Shown: positions 1-6,460, numbered from the stretch's first letter. The stretch is DNA of 22,292 nucleotides from Gammaproteobacteria bacterium (GCA_024234995.1 JACKNF010000035.1:1-22292); one strand, 5' to 3'. Numbers and translations are program-made. Notes: generated from the sequence alone by a model not told the origin.

Positions 1-447
1 ACCTTCTTCGATGGTCAGCCCGCCGGTTTTGATGTTGGTTTCCAGGCGTGTCCCGCTCAATCGCCTTAAGGCTTCCTTGAAACGGTAGTAAGACCGGCCA
101 TTTGCCAGACGATCAGTAGAGACAAAAAAGTCATGAGCCGTGAATCTGATAGTGCGGCTAGGCGTTTCCCCGCGAATTATCGCGGCCCTCAAATAACTGG
201 CGCAGTACAGCAAAATATCTTTGTCATGGATGGTTGCCAGGCCGAGGGCGCTAGGGATGATTGTCAGCGTGTTGCCGTTATGCTCGTAATGAAGAATGCG
301 CGTGTCCGGCTTGGTGGAGAGCGAGAATACCGGATGCTCCATGCTTGCCATGTCATCCTTGAAACAGGGCAGCGCGTCGAATAGGTTGCAGACGAAGAAA
401 TCGCAGTTTGATTTCTGCATGGGCGATAGGGGTTTCATGGAGTTCAT
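1..447 (-). CDS. repA: Plasmid replication initiator RepA (RPA family), N-terminal part
   Basis: The leftward frame is open from 447 to the window edge, giving 149 residues of a longer protein. It contains 'MASMEHPVFSLSTKPDTR', 'YEHNG', 'PSALGLATIHDKDILLY' and 'RTIRFTAHDFFVSTDR', the N-terminal signature of the replication initiator protein A family (PF10134). These proteins bind iterons and open the plasmid origin. The ten iterons, DnaA box and AT-rich zone directly upstream (509-850) fit that role. The start is uncertain: in-frame ATGs lie at 447, 438 and 420 and none has a strong ribosome binding site; I took the longest. A 7-bp inverted repeat at 452-472, immediately before the start, may be the autoregulatory operator. 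The family call is secure; the protein is incomplete here, so its C-terminal DNA-binding part cannot be judged. Confidence 0.9.
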   Translation of the reverse strand, partial: MNSMKPLSPMQKSNCDFFVCNLFDALPCFKDDMASMEHPVFSLSTKPDTRILHYEHNGNTLTIIPSALGLATIHDKDILLYCASYLRAAIIRGETPSRTIRFTAHDFFVSTDRLANGRSYYRFKEALRRLSGTRLETNIKTGGLTIEEG

Positions 448-451
448 ATTG

Positions 452-472
452 GTTTGTTCAGGCTTAACAAAC
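452..472. promoter_or_regulatory. Inverted repeat upstream of repA, candidate operator
   Basis: GTTTGTT (452-458) and AACAAAC (466-472) form a perfect 7-bp inverted repeat with a 7-nt spacer, ending five bases upstream of the repA start. Iteron-type initiators often repress their own gene by binding as dimers to an inverted repeat at the promoter. The repeat does not obviously resemble the iteron sequence, so a different regulator is also possible. Confidence 0.4.
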
Positions 473-508
473 TATCGTCATTTCAGGAGCGCCTACGCGC
501 TAAGCATT

Positions 509-517
509 TGTGGATAA
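509..517 (-). promoter_or_regulatory. DnaA box
   Basis: The minus strand reads TTATCCACA, a perfect match to the consensus TTATNCACA. It lies between repA and the iteron array, the usual place for a DnaA-recruiting site in an iteron plasmid origin. Confidence 0.8.
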
Positions 518-527
518 CTTCGCTTGC

Positions 528-751
528 GCCGACACGTTACTTTGCACACGCTGACACGTTACTTTGCGGACGCCCTATCGTGGTTTTGCACACGCCGACA
601 CGTTACTTTGCGGACGCGGATACGTGCCTTTGCGGACGCCCGCCCTATCGTGGTTTTGCACACGCCGACACGTTACTTTACACACGCTGATACGTGCCTT
701 TACACACGCTGATACGTGCCTTTACACACGCTGATACGTGCCTTTACACAC
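528..751 (+). repeat. Ten 22-bp iterons of the plasmid replication origin
   Basis: Ten head-to-tail units begin at 528, 550, 572, 594, 616, 638, 664, 686, 708 and 730. All are 22 bp except the sixth, which has four extra bases. Three subtypes occur. Units 1, 2, 4 and 7 carry GACACGTTACTTT. Units 8, 9 and 10 are identical and carry TGATACGTGCCTTTACAC; unit 5 is close to them. Units 3 and 6 carry CTATCGTGGTTTTGCACAC. A 22-bp period equals two helical turns, so initiator monomers would line up on one face. With the DnaA box on one side and the AT-rich DUE on the other, this is a textbook iteron oriV. Confidence 0.93.
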
Positions 752-756
752 GCCCC

Positions 757-845
757 CATTAAAAAAATTGTTTAAAATCAAATAGTTATTGCTGTTTTTT
801 CGCCTTTAACACTTCTTTTAACACTTATTTTTAACAAAACACTAG
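757..845. other. AT-rich DNA unwinding element of the origin
   Basis: This strongly AT-rich stretch follows the last iteron. Inside it TTTAACACTT occurs twice (805-814 and 817-826), followed by a third related copy, TTTAACAAAAC, near 830-840; the spacing is about 12 bp. Short phased AT-rich repeats next to iterons are typical of the site where the duplex first melts and helicase is loaded. Confidence 0.65.
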
Positions 846-927
846 AGCAAAACGTGTTTCGCCGGCTAAAAATTAGCCAATCAACCCCTCCACAGAAACC
901 AAAACCCATCCCGCTAGGGCGAAGCCT

Positions 928-1013
928 AAGCCCTGCGCTTTCCTATGCCGTCAAGGCTAAACCCCTTCGGGGCGCGCTACGCGCGGCCTTGACGGCGGAA
1001 AGCTTCGGGCTTT
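928..1013. repeat. Large GC-rich inverted repeat (cruciform or structured RNA)
   Basis: GCCGTCAAGGC (947-957) pairs perfectly with GCCTTGACGGC (986-996). The pairing continues outward imperfectly: AAGCCCTGCGCTTTCC around 928-943 against GGAAAGCTTCGGGCTT around 998-1013. The loop itself holds CCCCTTCGGGG (962-972) and a GCGCGC/GCGCGC-like palindrome. It lies just beyond the DUE. It could be a replication-associated structure, part of a transfer origin or a strong bidirectional terminator. No gene fits here. Confidence 0.5.
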
Positions 1014-1166
1014 TGGGTCGCCATGCGGGAATGGGTCAAACCGCCGCAGGCGGCGGCCTGTTTCAATGAAGAGAGTCGGCTGAGAGCGGGTTCAAACCTG
1101 GCCTTAGCAAGCGAACTCGGGTCCATCCCAACCCAGGTACGCGAGACATGCATCTGGTCGATACCC

Positions 1167-2294
1167 TTATCTCTGGTCTCGGAGCCATCGGGCGACTTCA
1201 TACGGGGCAAGGCCCGGCGGGAGACTGGAGAAATTGTTCCAGAGCGGACGCCGGGCGATATTCAGCGCATTCGCCATCGCGTCAATTTGGGTGTCCGTGA
1301 TGTTAACCGCCCGCGGGACGTCGCCAGCCCGTGCGTCGTTCCGGTTGACGCGGCCGCCGACGCGGGGCGCAGCGAGGTTCATTGGCCCGGCGCCAGGATC
1401 GTTGACGGCGTTCTGCAACGGAGCCGCGTAGTTCCTCGGGTGCATGAGCTTGTACCACTGCTCGGCCGCGAACGCGTCGAACTGCCAGGAGGCGAGAAAC
1501 AGGAGCTTCGACGGCACGGTGTCCCTGCCGAGCCACTGGAATTCGACAGCGCCTCGTCGGTTACGCCCAAAGAACGCCCTGCGGGAGCCCGGCTGAAAAT
1601 GCTGAAACAGGTCGACCGCTTCGAGCTCGGTGTCCCCGAACCTCGGCCCGTTGCAGAAGACCTGGTTGTAATAGACTTCCGATCCCTCGAACAGGATCGT
1701 GCCCCCAAATTCGCCTACGCACCAGCGAATGATCCGGGACAGTTCCTTGGTCCCCGTCATCGGCGAATGACTGTAGGGATCGTGGCCGTAAACGGCAGTC
1801 GTCCGCGGGTCCACCTGCCATGCCTGTGGGACCCCCAGCGCCGCAAACCGGTTGTGAGGATGTTCAATCACGTTCGCCAGCGTGTTGGTCCCCCACGGCC
1901 ACTCATTCTGACGCCCCGGGATCACCTTCAACTTCGCCGCGTAGAGGACGAATTGGAGGATGTCCGGGTCGGCCCGCCTCCCCACATCACCTCCGTCCCC
2001 GTAGTACATGTCCATCATCTGGGCATTGCGGGCACGCTGGACGAACTGCCGGTTCCCCGTCTGGAACGCGTACCCCCGGCTCCCAGGGGGGAAATTGGCG
2101 GGCTGTTGATTGATCGAATCCGCCATGATCGCGCCGAGCCGCAGTCCGCCGCCACCCTTGCCCTGGGTCCCGTAACTGAACGGCTTGGCTCTGAACGCGG
2201 CCTTCACTCGATTGATGAGCGCCTGATGCGCTGGATCTAGGGTGGCGAGGTAACGAACGAGGCCTTGCAATTGGTTGTCGTTGTAGCCTGGCAT
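1167..2294 (-). CDS. Conserved-looking protein of unknown function, 375 residues
   Basis: I do not recognise this protein. The ATG at 2294 is preceded by a perfect AGGAGG (minus strand, 2303-2308), so the start is firm. The sequence has no signal peptide, membrane segment or coiled coil. It is rich in Trp, Tyr, Phe, Asn and Gln (for example 'MMDMYYGDGGDVGRR', 'WPWGTNTLANVIEHPHNRF', 'EGSEVYYNQVFCNGPRFGD'), with a predicted globular cytoplasmic or unconventionally exported fold. The composition is that of a real protein, unlike the Arg/Pro-rich frame on the opposite strand. The N-terminus 'YNDNQLQGLVRYLATLDPAHQALINRV' looks helical. It stands alone between the origin and an inverted-repeat element, which suggests a single-gene cargo insertion. 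A secreted effector or phage-like structural protein is possible but unsupported. Confidence 0.75.
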   Translation of the reverse strand: MPGYNDNQLQGLVRYLATLDPAHQALINRVKAAFRAKPFSYGTQGKGGGGLRLGAIMADSINQQPANFPPGSRGYAFQTGNRQFVQRARNAQMMDMYYGDGGDVGRRADPDILQFVLYAAKLKVIPGRQNEWPWGTNTLANVIEHPHNRFAALGVPQAWQVDPRTTAVYGHDPYSHSPMTGTKELSRIIRWCVGEFGGTILFEGSEVYYNQVFCNGPRFGDTELEAVDLFQHFQPGSRRAFFGRNRRGAVEFQWLGRDTVPSKLLFLASWQFDAFAAEQWYKLMHPRNYAAPLQNAVNDPGAGPMNLAAPRVGGRVNRNDARAGDVPRAVNITDTQIDAMANALNIARRPLWNNFSSLPPGLAPYEVARWLRDQR

Positions 2295-2323
2295 CAGTAG
2301 AGCCTCCTGAGAGCGGAAATGGG

Positions 2324-2421
2324 GCTCTGTTGCATTAATTCCGTTGAGTGAAATCTATAGTGGTTATTCTTCGAGCGGGAGCCGCTACAAGTCGTGTTTT
2401 TAGAAATTAATGGAACAGAGT
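2324..2421. mobile_element. MITE-like element with 16-bp terminal inverted repeats
   Basis: CTCTGTTGCATTAATT (2325-2340) and AATTAATGGAACAGAG (2405-2420) are inverted repeats matching at 15 of 16 positions, enclosing about 64 bp with no coding potential. The GGCTCTGTT.. end resembles insertion-sequence termini in general. I see no clear target duplication in the flanks. It may be a miniature element mobilised by a transposase elsewhere or an internally deleted IS. It sits between the orphan gene at 1167-2294 and the truncated gene at 2565. Confidence 0.45.
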
Positions 2422-2443
2422 CAGTCAGTTGGGTCGCTTTCGG

Positions 2444-2462
2444 GACCCGTGTGATACGGGTC
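2444..2462. terminator. Hairpin, possible terminator or attenuator
   Basis: GACCCGT (2444-2450) and ACGGGTC (2456-2462) form a perfect 7-bp stem with a 5-nt loop. No T-run follows on either strand, so an intrinsic terminator is not proven. A second hairpin, CGGGCG/CGCCCG (2539-2558), sits just past the end of the gene at 2565. Confidence 0.25.
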
Positions 2463-2564
2463 TCTCGCTCAGTGATTCCCACCATGATGGGCAATGGTTC
2501 ATCGGGCGGATAAATGATGAGCCGGTCTCATCCAGCTCCGGGCGGTTGGGAACGCCCGCATTGC

Positions 2565-3156
2565 TTAATTTTCCGGCAGTTGCTTGCGCTGGCCGCTCAG
2601 GTAGTCCAGCAAGGGTTGCCACTGTTCCCCGGCAAAGTGCGCCACCTGGCGGCGCTGGGCGTCCAGCAGCAAATCCAGGCGTTTGGCGGCGGCGGCTTCC
2701 ACGTTCTGTTTCTGCGCCGCGTCCCAGAGCTTTTCGACCTCGCCCTCGTAGCCCTTCTTGATGCGCTCCTGCACCCAATCGGCCTTGGCTTTCTGAAAGT
2801 CCAGCCGTTCCCCGACCGCGGCCCGCTCGGCTTCCAGTTCGCGCAGCTTGGCCAGATCGGTCAAGGCCCGCCCGCGCACCTCGTCAATCCGGGTGGCTTC
2901 GGCCAGGGCTTGCTGGGTGAATTCGCGCCGCTCTTTGGGCGAGGCCAGCGGGATGTTGATCTGAATCCCGACCGTGACCGGCTCGCTGGTGGTGGTGTCG
3001 CCACTCTCGGAAACCGTGCTCGATGTCCCGGAGGCCGCCCGGACGAACACCGAGGTATGTTCCATGACCCGCTGCAAGGCGCCCGGCGGCTGGTAAGCCG
3101 CGACCACCGCCCGTTGCGCCTGCAACAGCGGGCTATGGGCTTGGAATCCGCGCCTC
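2565..3156 (-). pseudogene. TolC-like outer-membrane channel protein, 5'-truncated by IS
   Basis: The frame reads from the insertion-sequence boundary to a stop at 2565, about 195 residues. Its start resembles the first helix of outer-membrane efflux proteins ('HSPLLQAQRAVVAAYQPPGALQRV'). A hydrophilic stretch follows, then 'PVTVGIQINIPLASPKERREF', the strand-turn motif typical of TolC/CusC proteins, and a long heptad-rich helix ending 'AKRLDLLLDAQRRQV'. The signal peptide and true start are missing; the only starts are an internal TTG at 3125 and an ATG further in. The tnpB element ends at 3157, exactly where the homology is lost, and the missing 5' part is not found beyond the other IS end. 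This implies deletion as well as insertion. A non-TolC coiled-coil envelope protein is the alternative. Confidence 0.55.
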
Positions 3157-3290
3157 TTGATTACGCCGCCCGTTCCAGACGGACGGCTTCATCAAGTTTT
3201 TCGGCCTCGGTTCGCGCTTCAACGGGAGTGCTGAGTCTGTGACTCAACAAGTTCAAGCTCCCTCCACGCGCAAGCCCCGCCTCCCCGGCG
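3157..3290 (-). ncRNA. Putative omega (reRNA) guide RNA scaffold of the TnpB element
   Basis: TnpB guide RNAs overlap the 3' end of tnpB and run to the element's right end; the guide is whatever flanks it. Here the 3' end of tnpB contains a strong hairpin with a 9-bp stem including one wobble (3165-3187, GCCGTCCGT/ACGGGCGGC). TAATCAA ends it at 3157. The guide would then be the minus-strand bases 3156-3137, inside the truncated TolC-like gene. The 5' limit is only a guess from typical lengths. Confidence 0.35.
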
Positions 3291-4380
3291 GTTGCAAAGC
3301 TCAGGATATTTCGAGCCGCGTTCACGTCGCGGTCATGGTGCGTTCCGCAATCGGGACACGTCCACTCTCTAACCGACAGCGGCATTGTTTCTCGGTAGCT
3401 CCCACAGTGAGAACAGGTCTTACTGGTGGGCGCAAAGCGATCCGCCATCACCACCGTGCGTCCGTACCAGTCCGCTTTGTAGCCGATTTGCCGCTTGAAT
3501 TCGTGCATCCCCACATCGGCCATCGCGCCCGCAAGGTGATGATTATTCATCATGCCGCGCACGTTCAAATCTTCCAGCGCCAAGACATCGGCACGGCGAA
3601 TCAAGGCTGTGGTGGTCTTGTGCAGGAAATCGGCCCGCATCGCCGCAATGTGGGCGTGAATCGTGGCGACCCGTTGCCGCTGTTTGCGCCGTCGGTTGCT
3701 TCCCTTTGCATCCGACTCAACCGGCGCTGCTGAAACTTCAACCGACGCATCTGCTTTTTCAAGTGGCGCGGATTGCCGCTTTTCAAGCCGTCACTGGCGA
3801 CCACCACATCCTTGATACCCAAGTCCAAGCCGACTGCAACGCCGGTCAAGGGCAAGGCTTCAACCCCTTCTTCACACGCAAACGCCACGAAATAGCGCCC
3901 CGACGGGTCTTTGGGAAACCGTCGCCATTTTCGGTATGCCGGTCGGGATGCGACTCAACGGGCTTTAATAAAACCCAGTTTCGGCAGTTTGAGGTATTCG
4001 CCGCTGCGATAGGTGCTTTGAATGTGGCGCTGATCCAGTTGATAGCGGACGGATTGTTTGTTCCACTTCGACTTGAACCGTGGGTACTTGCCGCGCTTGT
4101 CAAAGAAGTTTTAAACGCCTTGTCTTGGTCAATCAGACTTTGCGTCAAGCAGTTCGCCGTTGCATTGGCCAGCCACGGGAATTCGGTTTTCTTCAAGCCG
4201 TGACTTGGCGTCCGAGCGAGACGTAGTTTTGCTTCTCTTGGCGTTCCTTCAAGCCGTGCTTCGCACGTCCAGACAGCGGTTCCAGACGAACCTTGCGCAC
4301 CCAAACTCAACCGCCAACTGCTTTCGTTGTGCAGCGGTCGGGGTGAAGCGGAATTTGTAGGCTTTCAGGCGTTGAACCAT
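3161..4380 (-). pseudogene. tnpB: TnpB, RNA-guided nuclease of IS200/IS605 family, frameshifted
   Basis: TnpB is the RuvC-type, RNA-guided nuclease ancestral to Cas12. Joining frames from the ATG at 4380 gives nearly full length. The N-terminus is 'RLKAYKFRFTPTAAQRKQL..FGCARFVWNRCL'. RuvC-I is 'GVAVGLDLGIKDVVVASDG' (near 3835), RuvC-II is 'ALEDLNVRGMM' (near 3560) and RuvC-III is 'HDRDVNAARNIL' (near 3320). The zinc finger CSHCG...CPDCG lies at about 3340-3410. All catalytic and zinc residues survive, but single-base losses break the frame near 4250, 4195, 4105, 3955 and 3715, with a compensating extra base near 3925. Two of the breaks fall at the same motif, ACGGCTTGAAG. As read, no active protein can be made. 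Decay or uncorrected sequencing indels are both possible. Confidence 0.85.
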
Positions 4381-4480
4381 TCGTCGATTTTACCCGATTT
4401 CACCCGTCGCTGCGGCGCGAACCGCCCCGAAAAACCGGCGCGGATAGCACGTCAAGAACCGCCGGACAGGATGCTCCGGG

Positions 4481-4513
4481 CAGAATCGCATCGCCTTAGG
4501 GCTGGCGATTCTG
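4481..4513. repeat. Perfect 9-bp inverted repeat at the presumed IS left end
   Basis: CAGAATCGC (4481-4489) and GCGATTCTG (4505-4513) pair perfectly. An alternative stem ATCGCC/GGCGAT lies inside. The position, 100 bp upstream of tnpB, fits a subterminal palindrome recognised by the single-strand transposase TnpA. It could equally be a terminator for the short genes ending at 4519, although there is no T-run. Confidence 0.4.
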
Positions 4514-4518
4514 ACTCC

Positions 4519-4650
4519 CTACGCAATCCCTTCTTCGACCGGCGGGGTCGTTCGTCTTCCCTGACTCACTTCGATGAAGGCCAGGGCCGGTTCTTCTTCC
4601 CAGGCCCACGCTTGGATAGGCAGGCAGCGCGTTTCATGGCGGTTCCTCAT
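4519..4650 (-). CDS. Short hypothetical protein, 43 residues, coupled to upstream gene
   Basis: The ATG at 4650 lies inside the last codons of the preceding gene (4634-4894), so translation would be coupled. The product reads 'MRNRHETRCLPIQAWAWEEE' and then 'PALAFIEVSQGRRTTPPVEEG'. The composition is protein-like and not a shadow of another frame. I recognise no family. It ends six bases before the palindrome at 4481-4513, so the IS may have replaced its natural 3' end. Confidence 0.4.
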   Translation of the reverse strand: MRNRHETRCLPIQAWAWEEEPALAFIEVSQGRRTTPPVEEGIA

Positions 4651-4894
4651 CGCACAGGCCCGCGCTGTTCACCCGGAATCCGGTCAAGCCCAGCCCGGCC
4701 AGACACCGCGCTACCGCGTCCAGGGTGGCAAACACCCGCACCCCGCGCCGCTGGCGCTCCAGCGCCTCAACCTGCTCACCCGTGCGGGTGGCGTAAGTGA
4801 TCCAAACGGCCCAGCCGCCTTTCCCGTCCGGCATGGCGTCCACTTCGCACACCGCGCCTGCTTCTATCAAGACCTTCAATTTAGGATGTTGCAT
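4634..4894 (-). CDS. Small plasmid protein, possibly ParC-like partition-associated
   Basis: The product has 86 residues: an N-terminus 'KLKVLIEAGAVCEVDAMPDG', a central 'GGWAVWITYATRTGEQVEAL', and a C-terminus 'RRGVRVFATLDAVARCLAGL' plus 'GLTGFRVN'. The last motif resembles small plasmid proteins annotated as ParC-family partition-associated, which end in 'VRxFxxLDxxxxxLxxxGxxRFEV'. This resemblance is from memory and moderate. No clear ribosome binding site precedes the ATG at 4894; the upstream stretch is AT-rich. The gene points away from the FinO-like gene, and the 215 bp between them hold a DnaA box and two palindromes, so the two genes probably share a regulatory region. Confidence 0.55.
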   Translation of the reverse strand: MQHPKLKVLIEAGAVCEVDAMPDGKGGWAVWITYATRTGEQVEALERQRRGVRVFATLDAVARCLAGLGLTGFRVNSAGLCDEEPP

Positions 4895-5018
4895 ATATCG
4901 ATTATTTATTTTTGATCAGTCAAATTTAGCAGAAAGCAAGGGCTGCTGCTTTTTTAGGCAGCGAGAAAAATGCGTCAAGCTGCGGTGCAGACAGCGGTTG
5001 GTATTCGAGCGGGCCGGG

Positions 5019-5027
5019 TTATCCACA
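5019..5027 (+). promoter_or_regulatory. Second DnaA box
   Basis: TTATCCACA is a perfect consensus match on the plus strand. It lies in the intergenic region between divergent genes, about 4.5 kb from the first box. It could tie expression of the FinO-like gene to DnaA, or mark a secondary or ancestral origin. No iterons are nearby. Confidence 0.55.
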
Positions 5028-5047
5028 GAAACCGGGGATAAGTGCGG

Positions 5048-5080
5048 CTTTGCCCAAGACCGGCAAAGTGTGCAACACTT
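5048..5080. promoter_or_regulatory. Two adjacent palindromes before the FinO/ProQ-like gene
   Basis: CTTTGCC (5048-5054) pairs with GGCAAAG (5062-5068), and AAGTGT (5066-5071) pairs with ACACTT (5075-5080). The two share three bases and are mutually exclusive as RNA, so either an operator or an RNA switch in the leader is possible. They lie 30-62 bases upstream of the start codon at 5110. Confidence 0.35.
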
Positions 5081-5109
5081 CTAGCTCTGCAATGCGACGA
5101 GGTTTCTGA

Positions 5110-5943
5110 ATGCCCCAGGATACCAACACGATCATCGACCGGCTGTGTAAGCTATTTCCGGCGACCTTCGACCGTCAGACCCCCAAGCCGTTGAAGATCG
5201 GCGTTGGCCCGGAACTGCTGGCCCTGGCCGGGGTGCATCCGGCGTTGGCCGACTTGAGCCCGGCGGACCTGCGCCAGGTGATCAAGGTCTACACGCGGCG
5301 GTTTCGCTACCGCCAGGCGCTGGCCGCCGGGGGACCGCGCTATGATCTGGACGGGCAACCGGCGGGCGAGGTGACCCCCGAGCAACAGGCGCAGGCTCAA
5401 GCGCCCCGCAAGAAAACCGCTGGGCCGCCGTCCAGCCTGGCTTCATCCGCTGCTGCCCCGGTGCTATCACCGGAGGAACGGCACGCGCTGTTAAAGGACG
5501 TGATCGCTATGGCCATTCCCGGCAAACTCGATGTGACCCTGAAGATCCATCAACTCCCTCAGGCAAAACCGGCCTCGTCTGGGACGATGCTGTTTGCCGT
5601 CGAAGCTGACGGACGCGTGGTCGTCGTCGAGATGAGGAACAAGCAATGGAACATGCTCAAGAACGCTGCGGAGAGCTATCCGCAGTGGGTCGCGGCGATC
5701 ACCGGGAAATTGGGTGAAGCCATCGACGGCGGCTTCCGGCTGGAGAAACTCGGTATCCAGGTGTTCGAGAAGAAGGCGAAACCGGACACGGCAACGGCGC
5801 CAGCGCCCGCCACCGCGGAACCGGCGGTGGCATCCGCCCCGGCTCCTGCTCCAGCCCCGGCCCCGGCCTTAAAAACAGCCTCTGCGCTGGGTTATACCAA
5901 AATGACCTTAAAGGGCCGCGTCACCCCGAAAACGGAAGCCTAA
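5110..5943 (+). CDS. FinO/ProQ-family RNA chaperone, plasmid type
   Basis: The product has 277 residues. Residues 8-95 form a FinO/ProQ domain: 'CKLFPATFDRQTPKPLKIGV', 'LADLSPADLRQVIKVYTRRF', then 'RYRQAL..GGPRYDLDGQPAGEVT'. Residues 130-225 ('MAIPGKLDVTLKI', 'PQWVAAITGKLGEAIDGGF', 'GIQVFEKK') match the second conserved region seen in plasmid FinO-like proteins. An Ala/Pro-rich linker and the tail 'GYTKMTLKGRVTPKTEA' follow. Such proteins bind structured RNAs and control translation or antisense RNA, for example in plasmid copy number or transfer. GAGG (5099-5102) sits 7 nt before the ATG. The gene is GC-rich like the backbone and converges on the gene at 5996 with a 52-bp gap. Its RNA target is unknown; the inverted repeat at 928-1013 is one candidate. 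Confidence 0.88.
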   Translation: MPQDTNTIIDRLCKLFPATFDRQTPKPLKIGVGPELLALAGVHPALADLSPADLRQVIKVYTRRFRYRQALAAGGPRYDLDGQPAGEVTPEQQAQAQAPRKKTAGPPSSLASSAAAPVLSPEERHALLKDVIAMAIPGKLDVTLKIHQLPQAKPASSGTMLFAVEADGRVVVVEMRNKQWNMLKNAAESYPQWVAAITGKLGEAIDGGFRLEKLGIQVFEKKAKPDTATAPAPATAEPAVASAPAPAPAPAPALKTASALGYTKMTLKGRVTPKTEA

Positions 5944-5995
5944 GCGGCTGGCAAGGGGCCTGCGGCGCAACGCCTTGAACAGGCGCGAACCCCCC

Positions 5996-6460
5996 TCAAT
6001 TGCTGAACCCGCCACCGCGCCATTCTCCTCTGAAATTGCCCATCTGCGTGCCCGTAGTATCCTTACCGGTAAATCCCTCAGTCACATAGGCCATGAGGAA
6101 ATTAACGAAGGCCGTTTGCAATTGGGGGCTATGGAGCGGATAGCTGGCTCTTTGCGCGCGCGTGGCAAACGAATCCAGTTCGCTGAGGGCATTTTCGGTC
6201 GGTCCCTTCCGGCCATAGGTACTGATGATTTTTGTTGTAATCGCCAGTTTGAATTCACCAAGCCCGAGTCCGAGCCCTGCCACGGGCGGCGGCCCGGCAT
6301 GGGGTAAAACCTTCGATATATATCGATTTCTGACTCGCCGGGCTTCCTCGTCCTGTAAAGTAACCGTCTCGGCTACTTTCGTTAGCTCTTCGGTTGCGCG
6401 CCGTAAAGGCTCTTTGGGTGTGCCCGTGATTTTTGGATGCACGTCTAAGATGCTTAACAT
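5996..6460 (-). CDS. Hypothetical protein, 154 residues
   Basis: The start at 6460 is chosen because GGAGG lies 7 nt upstream (6468-6472). The longer frame from 6553 has no such site and an unnatural N-terminus. The product begins 'MLSILDVHPKITGTPKEPLR', then a charged helix ('EELTKVAETVTLQDEEARRV'), a Pro/Gly stretch ('HAGPPPVAGLGLGLGEF'), and ends Gly-rich. No signal peptide or membrane helix is seen. I do not recognise the family. Its strong ribosome binding site and lack of partners resemble the orphan gene at 1167-2294. Confidence 0.6.
   Translation of the reverse strand: MLSILDVHPKITGTPKEPLRRATEELTKVAETVTLQDEEARRVRNRYISKVLPHAGPPPVAGLGLGLGEFKLAITTKIISTYGRKGPTENALSELDSFATRAQRASYPLHSPQLQTAFVNFLMAYVTEGFTGKDTTGTQMGNFRGEWRGGGFSN

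Larger units (their letters stand above)
3157..4520 (-). mobile_element. IS200/IS605-type element carrying only tnpB (decayed)
   Basis: The element contains a leftward tnpB and no tnpA. The right end is placed at 3157, where the minus strand reads TAATCAA after a strong hairpin (3165-3187), as at the 3' ends of TnpB-associated RNAs. The left end is uncertain. It is placed near the perfect 9-bp hairpin CAGAATCGC/GCGATTCTG (4481-4513), which resembles a subterminal palindrome. This family inserts without target duplication, so none is expected. Confidence 0.6.

Noticed and set aside
454..712. Rightward ORFs across the iterons
   Set aside because: They translate the 22-bp repeats into 'TPTRYFADADT'-type strings. 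The repeats are non-coding iterons.
528..751. CRISPR array
   Set aside because: The units are contiguous 22-mers with no unique spacers, no cas genes are nearby, and they sit beside repA, so they are iterons.
1023..2240. A 405-codon rightward ORF
   Set aside because: It is Arg/Pro/Val-rich and lies antisense to the gene at 1167-2294, which has a perfect ribosome binding site and natural composition. It is a shadow of GC-rich codon bias.
2514..3242. A 242-codon rightward ORF opposite the TolC-like gene
   Set aside because: Its composition (many Gly, Arg and Pro, with repeated Phe-Leu) is that of an antisense shadow. The leftward frame has clear TolC-like motifs.
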